A model generated the notes under the pieces. It was not told the DNA's origin and searched no databases. It worked only from the letters and a program-made list of their open reading frames with translations. This document shows, in pieces, positions 49,265 to 60,572 of a DNA stretch of 64,000 nt. Source of the stretch: Onthophagus taurus (lineage: Eukaryota > Arthropoda > Insecta > Coleoptera > Scarabaeidae); NCBI RefSeq assembly GCF_036711975.1, contig NC_091967.1, positions 9,238,001-9,302,000 of the forward strand, in the 5' to 3' direction. Numbering within the stretch: position 1 is the first letter of the stretch; each line of letters begins with the position of its first letter. Position numbers and translations under genes: made by a program.

Positions 49265-52200
49265 ATATCTTTTTTTATGGTTCATGTAGAAAAAAAAACA
49301 CTACAATTAATAAATCTACATACAATATGGTCTCGTGTAATGGAAGCAAACACTCAACATTGTATACACGCTGCTGGGCATGCAATCTGATGAATGAGCA
49401 ATTGCAAATGATAACGGATGCTATAGTATGGCATTTGTACAACGAAAATTAACGACTCTAGTCTTAACTCGACAGAATACGGCGCTATGCCGTAATTAAT
49501 ATGATTTATCTTTACTATTTTACTTTTAATACCCATTCGATTTGTTTTTGGGATTAATTCTAATTAAGAAAACGTCTAAAATATTGATCGAATAAAACAA
49601 CGATGCAAATCAATTTTTAAAGTGATAAATAGAAATTGAAAGTTTAGTTATCCACAATATAGTTACTGCTTTTACCACGCAGTATAACTGTATTGAAATA
49701 GGAAACTTAATTTAGTGCTACCGCTCTCCAACTTATAACAAAGTTCCGTAATAAGAAACGTGCCTCGTATTTTCTGTCGTAATGAAATTTTAGTGGTTAA
49801 CAATATTCTCTTCTATTTTTATTCTAGTTTGAAACCATTTTATGACCCTTAAACTTAACGTTATCAATTATTATTTAAAAATATTATAAATGTAACCGAT
49901 ATTCAACAAAAAGAAAATATCATAATTCCTACTTAATAACAATAAACAAATATTATTATTTACATTTTATTTATTTCTCATATATTTATCAAAGTTTCAT
50001 TCTTACCATGCAAAATATAGTATCAGAACAATACATAAAGTATTATAATTATTTTAAAAAGGAAAGCGCAGGTATAATATAATATAAGATATTTTTAATA
50101 TCTATTCACATTAATTGTGTTAAATCAGTAAGTAAATCTGTCGTTCTATATCAAAGTTATCATTGTTTGAAGTTTCAACTGTGCTGATATCGCTATTAGC
50201 ATTAATATTAAACTAATGAATAGAAGTTCTGCAGCTTTATTAATAATTAAGTCTAAGTTTATAACGTTTTCCAACCCTTTCTTCTAAGCCTTTGGAATTT
50301 CTTCCACATATTTTATTCTTCCATATTTTAAATATATCATCAAGTCCCATAATACGCACAACCTTTCCTTATATTCTTTAATCATACGGTAAACTGTTAA
50401 TTTTGCAGCCCCTATAAATAAAGAATTATTTAACTTTTTATAATTCTCAAAACATTTGTCTTTTTAACAATTTTATCAACAATATCTGTATAATATCGCC
50501 ATCTTTTATACAATGATCGTATTAATCAAATTTAGCGCAGTTTCAAACAAAATCTGTTCTTCTTATTATTACTTTATTTATTGGATAACTGATATCGCTA
50601 TCAATTTAAAAAATCTGATTATAAAGAATAAAGTACTAAATGATGTGATTAAAAAGGGTACACAATAAAAAGAGTTAAAATCAAGTAGATTCTATTTATT
50701 TTAAATATTAATTGATTACATAGTTTAGGTAATGTGCTCATTTAGGATAAAATATGGTATTTACAATGTCGATAATGAAAGAAAAAAGAAAAAAAAGAAT
50801 ATTACAAAATAATAATAATAATAAAAATAACGGAAAAAACGTACTTAACAATTTTTTTTTCTTAAAGCTCATATAAGGAGATTAGGATTCGGTGTGTTTC
50901 TCTTATTATTATTTTTTCTTCATCATCATCATCATCACCATCCATAAATTCACAATTATTTTCAAGATTATAAGAGTACTACTAGTAGTAGAAAAAAAAA
51001 ACAATAAACGTAAAACGTACGTATTAATAATAATTAAAAAACAAAAATGATCACTTATTACGCGAGATATAATTTTACATTGTTTTTATTTTTTTTTAAT
51101 TTCTGCTTTTTTTTTAAATCAATAATATATCTTACCTAAAATCTGAAATGTACAATTCTTACTGTCCAGACTGTGCCGGGCAGAGCAGCTTAAGTAAAAA
51201 ATAAAATTATAATAAAACTAATAAACAAAAATAAAATGAAATGGGCGAACTTCTCGTTTTATTGGCGAAAAAAAGGCGAAAGTGACGGTTCGATTCGTCG
51301 TTACAATTTTTTTTTTTTGGCTTGCTTGGAACAGTCTGGTCCAACAAATTCATCAATATATTCACAAATATACATCCGTCACCATTATGTAATTTTTCTC
51401 TTTTTTTTTAATTTTCATTTAATTTAAATACTAAGAGATGTTTTCGCATTCGAAAAAACAGATGCTCTTACATCAATAACAATAAACAACTGCAAATTTA
51501 TTAATATATATACGTATATACATCGACAAAAAAGCGTAACTTGATTGGTCAATGATATAAAAATAACTGTACGCTAAATACACTATTAGATCAATAATTA
51601 TCTACAATAACAATTTATTTTTCAAAATGAAAAAAGAAACTAATTTAGGACAGTTACCTACAACATACGAAAATACAGATTCATTTTTTTATATCATTTT
51701 CTTTTCATTTCTTACGGTATTATTTTGTCTTTTTTTTAAACCAGTTTAGTTTTATTTCCTATCTAAATATCACCAAACCATTTTTCCTTTAAGAAATCTT
51801 TATTTTCATTCTTTTTTTAGATCCCATTATAAAAATCATGTGATTTCATTGATATTAATATATGAATAGATTATTAATTGTGATGGATTTAAAAATAAAA
51901 ATTATGGCAGATCTACAGAGTGATCTGTTTAAGTATCTTTCCCAACATGATGATAAAATAGGTATAAAAAAAAGGTCGCCATACCATTCAACGGTTTTCT
52001 TTGACTAAAATGCCTATTTGAATATGATTCCTGACAAATCAAGTAAATGTTGTTTATGCCCTTTTGGCTTGGCAGCGTGGAGATTGCCCCATATATGGCG
52101 AAAATCTAATAGCATGTACACACAAAGAATGATCAAAAGCATAAATCATGTAGTCGTGGCATATTTGGAATTACTTTCATTTTTCTGACATAATAGAGTG

Positions 52201-52466
52201 GCTTTAAATGTATGTATGTATGATTAATAATCGCCTTAAATTCAGTTTTAGGCTAAAATTCAGTTTTGTTGATTGTAACCTTTTTGATAACTGGAGATGT
52301 ATCCTGCAGAAGACCAGATGGAATTCTATGTGCAGTAACGATTCAACAGAACAATACAAAAAATTAAAAGTTTTCTCTGCTGGATATAATGTATAAGAAG
52401 TTCAAAAAATGCAATGAATCTAATTTAGACTTTGGGTTGTCATATCATCCACCTCGGCATACATAT

Positions 52467-53140
52467 ACAGTGTCACAGAATGATTAACTATTCCTAATTT
52501 AGAGAAATGATCGAGAAAACTGTTTACGTTATTTACGTCGTGCTAATAAATAATTACACAACCTTGTTGAAGTAAAAAACATTGTTAGGTTTGCCAAAAC
52601 TCAAAGAAAAAAATCACACACATCTTAAAAATGAGTAAAACCAGGAAAGTATAGAAAATATTTGTAAGCAATCCAGATATACGAAGAAATATAGCGACAT
52701 AAAAAAGCGTAATAAGTTAAGCACTTGATAGAGTGGAGTGGAGGCAGATTGTTCAGAAAGAAATTATACAGTCGATATAAAAAAAGAAAGATATGGTAAT
52801 AAAAACCCGATTTTTTAACCTGCACATTCACCAAATATTATGACTACAGTTGATTTTTGCGTTTGGGATCATATTAAGTCATTGGTTTAAGGACCTGTTA
52901 ATACAGAAGAAGAGTTAGTGGCTTGAACTATTTCTAATAAAATATTCCTTAATTTAACTTTTTCCTGTTATAATTGAGGTTGTTATTAAAAATTTCTGGT
53001 TTATTTAAGAAATGTCCCGACACTAATTTATTAATTTCTCTCAATACTGATATGTTTCAGTTAAAATTAAATTTCCATATTAAAAGTTATATAATAATTT
53101 AAACAATTATTAGCAAACTTAACCAGATCACCCTGCGTAT
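52467..53140 (+). pseudogene. Mariner-like transposase remnant
   Basis: The + strand at 52823-52960 reads PAHSPNIMTTVDFCVWDHIK, then SLV, a stop, and GPVNTEEELVA. This is the usual transposase tail 'P.SPDLTPLDFFLWG.LKS.VY..PV.TEEEL.' with stops. The left boundary TACAGTGTCACAGAATGATT (52469) and the complement of the right boundary (CAGGGTGATCTGGTTAAG, about 53128) resemble each other, suggesting the terminal repeats of a 670-bp shortened element. Confidence 0.6.
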
Positions 53141-54070
53141 TCTAAATTAACATATAAACTGTTTAATTTTTGAGATCATTTTTTTTTACTTATTCATTTT
53201 ATGAACCATTTTATCAAACCACATGATTTTCAATAAATATTTTAAAATAATTGTCTTTCTTTGTGTATGTTTAATTATTAATAAGTCTTGATTTTGTATA
53301 CACATTTATTAAACGCTGCTTTTCTTTTAAATTTATTTATATAAGAATAAGTTATCGTTAACATTAAAAACTAAATACAATGACGATTATTATTTAAAAA
53401 CTAACGATTTCGAGTCGGTGCGCTTTTATGATTGTTCTTTTTTATCTTTGGTGATACTTAGTAGAGAAGTTAAGAGATATAACCCTTCTTTATTACATTT
53501 AAATGTTATACATTTTTGTTTGAAAAAGAAAAAAAATAATTTCCATTACTTAGAAATCAAAGAAAGAAAATATTTTACAAACTTTTTCGTCGTCGATTTA
53601 ATTCATTTTTTTTTGGACATTTCTACGTAAATTTCGATTTTTTCTTTTTAAGAAGGTTACATGCATGTACATTAGCATGGTTAACAAATTTAGTTACGCT
53701 AAGATTACAAGTGTCACTTTTTTTTTATAGCTACGACCTTTTTCACGTTATTTCCAGGTTTTATTCGGGGGTCCTAGCTTATTTCATATCTATGTACAAT
53801 ACCTTTTTCTCTGTTCCATATTTCATCTCAATATCAACGTCTTGATTTAAAATTTTCCACTCCAAAAATTTCACCAGTTTTGTTCCTTTTCTTTCGCGCT
53901 CATTAGTCACTTCTTCGCCTTTATTGTTTTCACTCGCCGCTTTACATTGATTTTTAAATACAATCGTTTTTTCCCTTTTCTCTGTGTGTTTATATAATAT
54001 TTTCTCTTCGGATATTGCTACAATATTCAATGAAATATAAAATTTACTTGTTTTGGCTAAACCTATTTAT

Positions 54071-57000
54071 TTATTTAACAGTTGAATATGTTTGTGATTG
54101 GTTTTGATTTGATGCCACCCAGTTTGTGAATACATCTCTAGAAAAAAAAACAGATTAAAAATTAATTATAAAAAAATTTATTGAAAAATTATTGTTAGAA
54201 AAAGTTAATTATTTCAAATATAAATAAAAATGATAATAAAATCAAGTTACTTTTTTGTATTAAATTCATATAACTTAACCCATTTGCATCATAAGCTCAG
54301 ATATTTGCGGAACAATTAAAACTAGAGCTAACACTAGCACTAAAAGTAACACTAAACCTAGAACTAGAAACATACGGGTTTAGCCGTACGTCTCTTAAGA
54401 TGTAGAATCTGAAGACAGTCTGAAGACGCACGGCTAAACACGAATATTTTTAGTTCTAGTGCTAGTTCTAGTTTTACACTAGCACTATCACTAGAACTAA
54501 CACAAGACCTAGAACTAGAATCATTCGGGTTTAGCCGTCTTAAAAGACGTGCGGCTAAATCCGAATGTTTCTAGTTCTTGGTCTAGTGTTAGTTCTAGTT
54601 TTGCACTAGCACTATCACTAGAACTAACACAAGACCTAGAACTAGAATCATTTGGGTTTAGCCGTCTTGAAAGACGTGTGGCTAAACCCGAATGTTTCTA
54701 GTTCTAAGTCTAGTGTTAGTTCTAGTTTTAATTGTCATTCAGCTTTAAATTGTGGTATATTTTTATTGAACGAATCTCTTAAGACTGCTATAGCGAAATG
54801 ATTCCAGTTCTAGGTCTAGTGAAGAAAAAGAATAAATGTGTAGAAAGATCAAACAAGCGTTGTATAGATGAAGAAGTCTATAACCTAGATGGAAAGTGAT
54901 AATGAGTTTGATGAATTTTTTACTTTTACTTTACATTTTTTTTACTTTTGAACTGTGCTTTATTTTATGTTATCTGCTATATGTTAAATTACATAACTCT
55001 TTATCTCCAGTGATGTATGATTATAATCTTATTTCTCATAACTTTCCTTGCTAGAGGTACACTTTCTCTTTCTTAACACATTTAATTTATTGCAGTTAAG
55101 TTCTTAGTTTTTCTGTTTCCTCTATAAAATTTATAACGATTTATTTCATTTTAGTGTTCTCATTTCGTTTTCTAATTTCTCATTGGTATGTAAACATTAA
55201 TTAACTTCTTTTTCGATACAAAAACAAGTAACATAAATTCTATAAAAGTAGATTATTGAGATTTTGCGATTTTATTATCATTTTTATTTAATTTTAATTG
55301 ATTAGAAATAAATTAATAATTTTACTTACCGGCAATGGCTGACAACGCATTCATTGCTACAATATTCGTCTTCCCACTCTGAGTTTGATATGGCTGGATT
55401 GGGACATCCATGGCGTATACAAGAGTTTGGGGGTCGCATTTGTCCTTGTTCAGCAGTTTGCTGTACTGCGGCGGGAACAGTTGGAGCGGGGGCCGAAACA
55501 GGGGGGGAACTTGACACCATGGGGGGAGGGCTGACGTGCTGCTGCTGTTGCTGCTGCATGTGGGCAGCAATGGGAACTTGTTGTTGCTGGGGAACCTGAA
55601 AGCCAACGTGGCGAATTCATCAATAGCCCCACTATTTTTCCTTAACCCTTCGCACAACACCAAATCGTGCACTACTCATTTTACTAATAGTCTAAATATT
55701 AATCTACATAAACAACGTGCTTAATGATAAATTAATCCAAAATATAAGAGGTAAATAACAAAAGAGATCATTCTAAAAGCACCAACTTTGAGAGTATAAA
55801 AAATCTCTCTGATTAGTCACCCCTCATAAACATTCCACCCTAAAAATTACTTTAAATTCAATCATTATTACTAATCTAAATCTACTCTATTTATGTATTT
55901 TAATCAGCTAAGATCAAATACCTGTTGCATATAAGTATTTCCATGTTGTTGCATATGTGGAGGCATTGACATATGGCTCGGAACTGGCCCCATTGGGGAC
56001 TGAATCATATTCTGATGTTGCTGTTGTTGTTGGTTCATACTACTCATCATAGGTTTTTTATTCGCCAATGATTGAGAAGGTGGCGTAGGTGCTGATGTCA
56101 TTGGAGGTGATGGTAACGTACCCTGCGGTGAGTATCCTCCATATTGGGGCCCGCCGGAATTATTATAATTACTGTAACTACCATACATTGGCTCATTCTC
56201 CCCAGCACCTTTTGATACTAAGCTTGCTCGATAAGCAGCTAATGCTTTTAAGTAATCTTTCTTTGCTAATTCTGTTTTCCTTTTATATACCTACAAACAA
56301 ACAAAAAAAATTATTAAAATAATATTTATTTTATATTTGCGCAACATCTTTTCAAAACGCAAATACATCCCAGCGCAAGCGCATTAAATAAAAAGTATAA
56401 GCTGATCAAAAAGTGAGGTTACGTATCTTACACTTTTATGATCTGAATCCAATCCATCCCACATTGATGCTACAATTTTGGAAACTTCACCAAAGCTGGC
56501 ATTTGGGTTCTGTCCTTTAATGGCAGCTTGAGTATCACGGAAAAATAGGGCATAAGCTGATACGGGCCTAAAAATAAAGAGCGAAAATTTAGATAAAATA
56601 GGTTAAATTTGAAAAACACTTATGTGATAATCTAGTTTCATACTTTTCCAGGCAATTAACTCTCTTATCCGACATTGTATTTATTAAAAAAGCTTTTTTA
56701 TCAAACTCTAACTCGTACATACTTGTTGACTTTGATAGTTTTGAATTTTAAGGTTATGTTATGTTTACGTCAATTTAAAAACTGTTCAAATTATAAATAC
56801 TTATTTATAAGATATAAATTTGTTTATTTATTATTTATTTCAACAATAAATTATTTTAAAAATAATTATTTTATTATAAAAAAGCTATTCGTGATTCATG
56901 ATTTTGTGAGCAATTTAGAACGTTTTAAAATGGCGCCAAATTTAAAATTATTAAAATTTTTTTTGTAATTCTCTAATACATCACGATTATTATTTACGAA

Positions 57001-60000
57001 AGAAATGTTAACGTCTATAATATTTCACAATAAACTTACTACATAGTACGCGAGGGAAAATTGCAACAATAAATCTGATGCAACAATTTGCGAGGGGGGT
57101 TTGAGGGCCGTCTAAAGCTTTACGAGCCATATAACCGCGGACGGTAATCTCGAAAGGGGGCTGAGGGAATGAAATGGCATTCTTCAACGTTTTAATATTA
57201 TTTAATAGGTTTAGAGAGAGCTAAATCGATATTTTTACGAAGAGGACGAAGCAACGTCCGACGACGAAGTCGATGTAACGATGGTATCGTGCGCTCAATG
57301 CATTATTTAATTAGATTAAATTGTGGTGATTTAATGCCGACGTCTGCGACTGGTTCGATGATCGAATGCCTTCCTTAATTGAAGTCATCCTATTTTAAAC
57401 TTGAAGTTGCATGAAGTATTTAAAGGATCGATGATTGTTACTATTATAGAAATAATATAATTTAAGTGGTTATTTCATAATATAACGAAATAGAAAATTA
57501 CAATTACCCATTGAATTATATTATTTATTCTTTGGCTCTATAGCCCTAGGTGGGCCCTGGCCTGCCTCAGAATATCCTTCTAGTCTTTCCTATCTCGCTC
57601 TTCATCGCCATGCTCTTATTCCTATTAGTTTTATGTCAGTTTCGATCTCCCTCGACTTCTGGTTCCGACAGGTCTGTTCAATATTGCTATTCTGGTTTAG
57701 CCGTCTTAAGATATGTGCTGCTAAACCCAAATAATTCTAGTTCTAGAACTACACCTACTACACTATACCTAGAACTAGAATCATTCGGGTTTAGCCGTCT
57801 TTAGAGACGTGCGGCTAAACCCAAATGATTCTAGTTCTAGGTATAGTGTTAGTTCCACATACTAACAATGCTAGTGTAAAACTAGGACTAGACCTAGAAC
57901 TAGAAACTCCCTCACCGTTGAATAGACCGCCGTGCTCAAGGAGCCGTGCGATTTTTATATATGGGGTACATTAAAGAGAAGGTTTTCGTAACACCACTAC
58001 CTATAACACTGAGTAAACTCAGAAGACGCATTGCTGATGCTGTTATATAACAGTATGGACCGAGCACATTGCAGCGTGCATTTGCTGAACTTGACTATTG
58101 TTGTGACATCTGTTGTATTACTTGAGGAGCCCACATAGAACATTTGTCTCCATTAAACACTATTGTATGAGTATTTTCTCTATCTATAGACATGTCATTT
58201 ACTATTCTATCTGTAATACTAACTGAAATATAGCTTCGTCAAACCCGATGATTCTTTTGTACTAACTCTGTATAATGGCAGTCAATATCAAATTCGTATG
58301 TTTTTCAAGTATCTGTCCTATAGACGAAATGTGATCAATTGTCGAGCAATTCCTTCTGAATTCCTTTTGACAGGAGCCCAGTGTGTTTTCCACATAGTCG
58401 TATGTTAAGTATTACCGACAGGATCTTGTATGATATAGTTAACAAAGATATTACTCTATAATTAGCGCAATCATATACATCTTCCTTCTTGTGTACCGGT
58501 CATATCATTCCAGTGTTCCATTCCTCTGGCATCTTGTGTTCCTGTCATAAATGGTGGTTCTGACGACATGCCGTTAGATCTCGGCGATTTTTTACTTGCC
58601 AGTGACTGGAAGGGCCTCTTCCACTTCTTCAACTGAGGGTGAGTGAGTGCCTTGATTTATATTTGCCTGCGCGTATTCTTGTTGCTCAAAGTTTACTGTC
58701 AGGAATTACCAACGTTGAATAAACAAAATTTGCAGATAAAATTTAAAAAGAACAATAATTCTTTAACAACAATCAATACCACTAACTAATTAACTTACGA
58801 AAATTGATATTAAAAAAATTATTTTGAAGTAATCGCTTAATGTAACTTAATTGTAATGAAGCTATTTTGGTTGCCTATACCAAAATAAATTGAAGATTAA
58901 CAATAAATAAAATGAATAATATTATTAACAATATTGAATATAATAAAATAAATTAAATTTAAATAAAAAATTGTTCCGTTATGTTACCAAAAACTCTCTG
59001 TTCAGGTGTTTCAGGTTAACGACCTGTATAGTACCTGAGCAGACTACCATTTTAGAGCGGTTTCGCGCAAATAGTTTTCAAACCCTCAATTCAAATGGGG
59101 TGTCCTTATCGATTATTTCTGATGCGCCGTCCGTGTTTTATATAAACCAAGGAGGAGGAGTTGTTATCGCCTCTCACTAAATATTCAAGACGTTCTGAGT
59201 TTAAAATTTTCATTCTTCCTTATAATTTTGTGGCCATATGCCTTTTTTCCATTTCTTTTCTTCTTTCAAGGAGGGGGGAATGGTAAACAGATTTTGAGTG
59301 TAAAGAAAAGAACATGTGGGCCGCACAAGAAGTAAAAAAAAGGGGTCGTCGTAGTTATTTACATTCAAAGAAAGAACTTTTTTTGAAATTAACCAGATGG
59401 TGATTATAAACCGTAAGGAATTTATTGTGATGATGAGATTAAAATCTTTTTTGTTGCTTTTTTTTCTTTTGTGTTTCCTTTGAAATAATCTCTTTGAATT
59501 CTTTATACATATTTTATTTATTCATTGTGTCAATAAAAATGTTTTTTTTTTATTAAGCCAGCGCGTTCATTCTTTCCCATGACTGGATTGTGGCCGTTGA
59601 GTAAATAATGACTTCAACTTTATCTCAAGTATGCTATCTGGAAACCATTCATTTCTATATGTACTTTGATATAAAAGCATAAATAACTATTTTATATTCT
59701 CACACGCGTCGAGAACACATTTTTGAACAACGGGGCAAGATATAAGAAACATCAATAAGATAATAATATACGTTGAATAATTAACTTCGACGTTGTGATA
59801 ACTTACTTTTGAGGTTCATTAGGATCCCTCTTCTTCTTTTTCTTTTGCACCTTGGGTTTCTTTTGGGCTTTCGTCAATTGGACATCGGCTGGTTCGGGCG
59901 ACGGCCTCTTAACGCCGGTTATCTACAAAATGATCAAACAACTCATGAGTAACGGTTAAAACCGATAACATCTTCGTACAAATTTTAATACTGTTAACCG

Positions 60001-60572
60001 GAACTATATACGTTAAAGTAAAATGATTTACTTACCACAGGAGGGTGAGGTGTACTATCATCACTATCTTCACTAGTTGTAGGTTCTTGACCAGGAGCAG
60101 CAGGAGGACTATTCCCTCTACCTTGAGGATGTTGAGGAGACGCCCCATATTGTGGCCTATTTCCAGGTGGATGACCCATCATCATTTGTTGTTGATGCTG
60201 TTGTTGTTGTTGTTGCTGCTGTTGCTGCTGCTGTTGTTGAATCATCAATAATTGCTGATTATTGTGTTGTTGTTGTTGCTGTTGGGGTTGATTCGAATTT
60301 GCCATATTATAATTAGGTTGTGGACTGTGGTATGATGGATTAACCATTCCATGATCCGGCCCGGAAAGGTAAAGAGGCTGTTGGTAACCACCGGTTGGAT
60401 CATGCATGCCCATCCCTTCCTGTTGTTGATTCATTTGTGACATATTCATTTGCTGTTGAGATTGGTAATTGGGCATATTGTGTTGTTCCCCCGGTGGGGG
60501 GCCGTGTTGTTGTTGTGGATTTATGGCCGGTATGTCAAACTCTTCATCTCCGAAATTTGGAGTGTGAAATGT
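54071..60572 (-). CDS. TOX-family HMG-box protein (3' six exons; 5' end not in view)
   Basis: Nuclear DNA-binding protein with one HMG box. Exons on minus: 60572-60036, 59922-59807, 56567-56432, 56290-55922, 55595-55330, 54137-54071; 496 residues plus stop, phases agree. The first visible exon opens [15 protein letters not shown], the conserved TOX N-terminal motif, and exon boundaries elsewhere in the family suggest a short upstream exon with the start Met. The HMG box (about 205-275 of the visible part) runs from a basic [12 protein letters not shown] stretch through [31 protein letters not shown] and [16 protein letters not shown]. Glutamine-rich stretches precede and follow it (the longest about 14 Q near 60195-60240). 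The C-terminus [20 protein letters not shown] is the conserved TOX tail with clustered Cys/His. The last coding exon is tiny (67 nt) and lies 1.2 kb away across a repeat-filled intron. Confidence 0.93.
54318..54775. repeat. CTAGTT-rich palindromic repeat, about three tandem hairpin units
   Basis: Lies in the last intron of the TOX-like gene. Each unit has a GC-richer hairpin core, GGGTTTAGCCGTCTT...AAGACGTGCGGCTAAAtCC, at about 54377-54445, 54527-54562 and 54653-54690. The cores are flanked by inverted TAGTTCTAG/CTAGAACTA-rich arms such as AGACCTAGAACTAGAATCAT. The whole block is palindromic at several scales. Confidence 0.88.
57040..57400. other. GC-richer non-coding island in TOX intron
   Basis: Stands out from the AT-rich surroundings by GC/CpG-rich text (GAGGGGGGTTTGAGGGCCG, AACCGCGGACGGTAATCTCG, GACGAAGTCGATGTAACG) and absence of repeats. 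It has no long frame. It could be a conserved enhancer or an unrecognised exon of an antisense transcript. Confidence 0.3.
57675..57905. repeat. CTAGTT-rich palindromic repeat inside the RTE remnant
   Basis: Two hairpin cores (TTTAGCCGTCTTAAGATATG... near 57697, and GGGTTTAGCCGTCTTTAGAG near 57787) separated by TCTAGTTCTAGAACTACACC and bounded by GACTAGACCTAGAACTAG. The organisation matches the 54.3-kb block. Confidence 0.85.
57955..58155 (+). pseudogene. Mariner-type transposase C-terminal fragment
   Basis: The + strand reads [20 protein letters not shown], then [31 protein letters not shown] residues and GAHIEHL. These correspond to the last part of many insect mariner/IS630-type transposases ('FFLWGYIK...PLP...LR.RI...LQR.W.ELDYR.D.CR.T.GAHIEHL'). 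The catalytic part is missing. Confidence 0.65.

Larger units (their letters stand above)
48840..54070. other. Region between SLC6-like and TOX genes; mostly non-coding
   Basis: Very AT-rich with A/T runs. Its right part probably includes a long 3' UTR of the TOX gene (stop at 54071), whose end I cannot fix. A minus-strand frame of 83 codons at 53779-54030 is lysine/glutamate rich and has no recognised family. Two transposon remnants are listed separately. Confidence 0.4.
57550..58720 (-). pseudogene. RTE-clade retrotransposon remnant, interrupted
   Basis: On the minus strand, RT motifs read [20 protein letters not shown] then [11 protein letters not shown], followed by [15 protein letters not shown] and [10 protein letters not shown] (58720-58190). 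The C-terminal tail '[17 protein letters not shown]' appears at about 57600-57550, as in RTE-type proteins. A CTAGTT repeat and a mariner-type fragment separate the two parts. Stops and shifts are present; dead. It sits in the TOX-like intron with the same orientation as the gene. Confidence 0.7.

Noticed and set aside
55354..55599. Plus-strand Cys-rich frame
   Set aside because: Shadow of the TOX C-terminal exon; the minus frame carries the conserved [11 protein letters not shown] tail and correct splice sites.
60045..60251. Plus-strand frame rich in Leu ([10 protein letters not shown])
   Set aside because: It is the complement of the CAG/CAA-type polyglutamine tract of the TOX-like gene.
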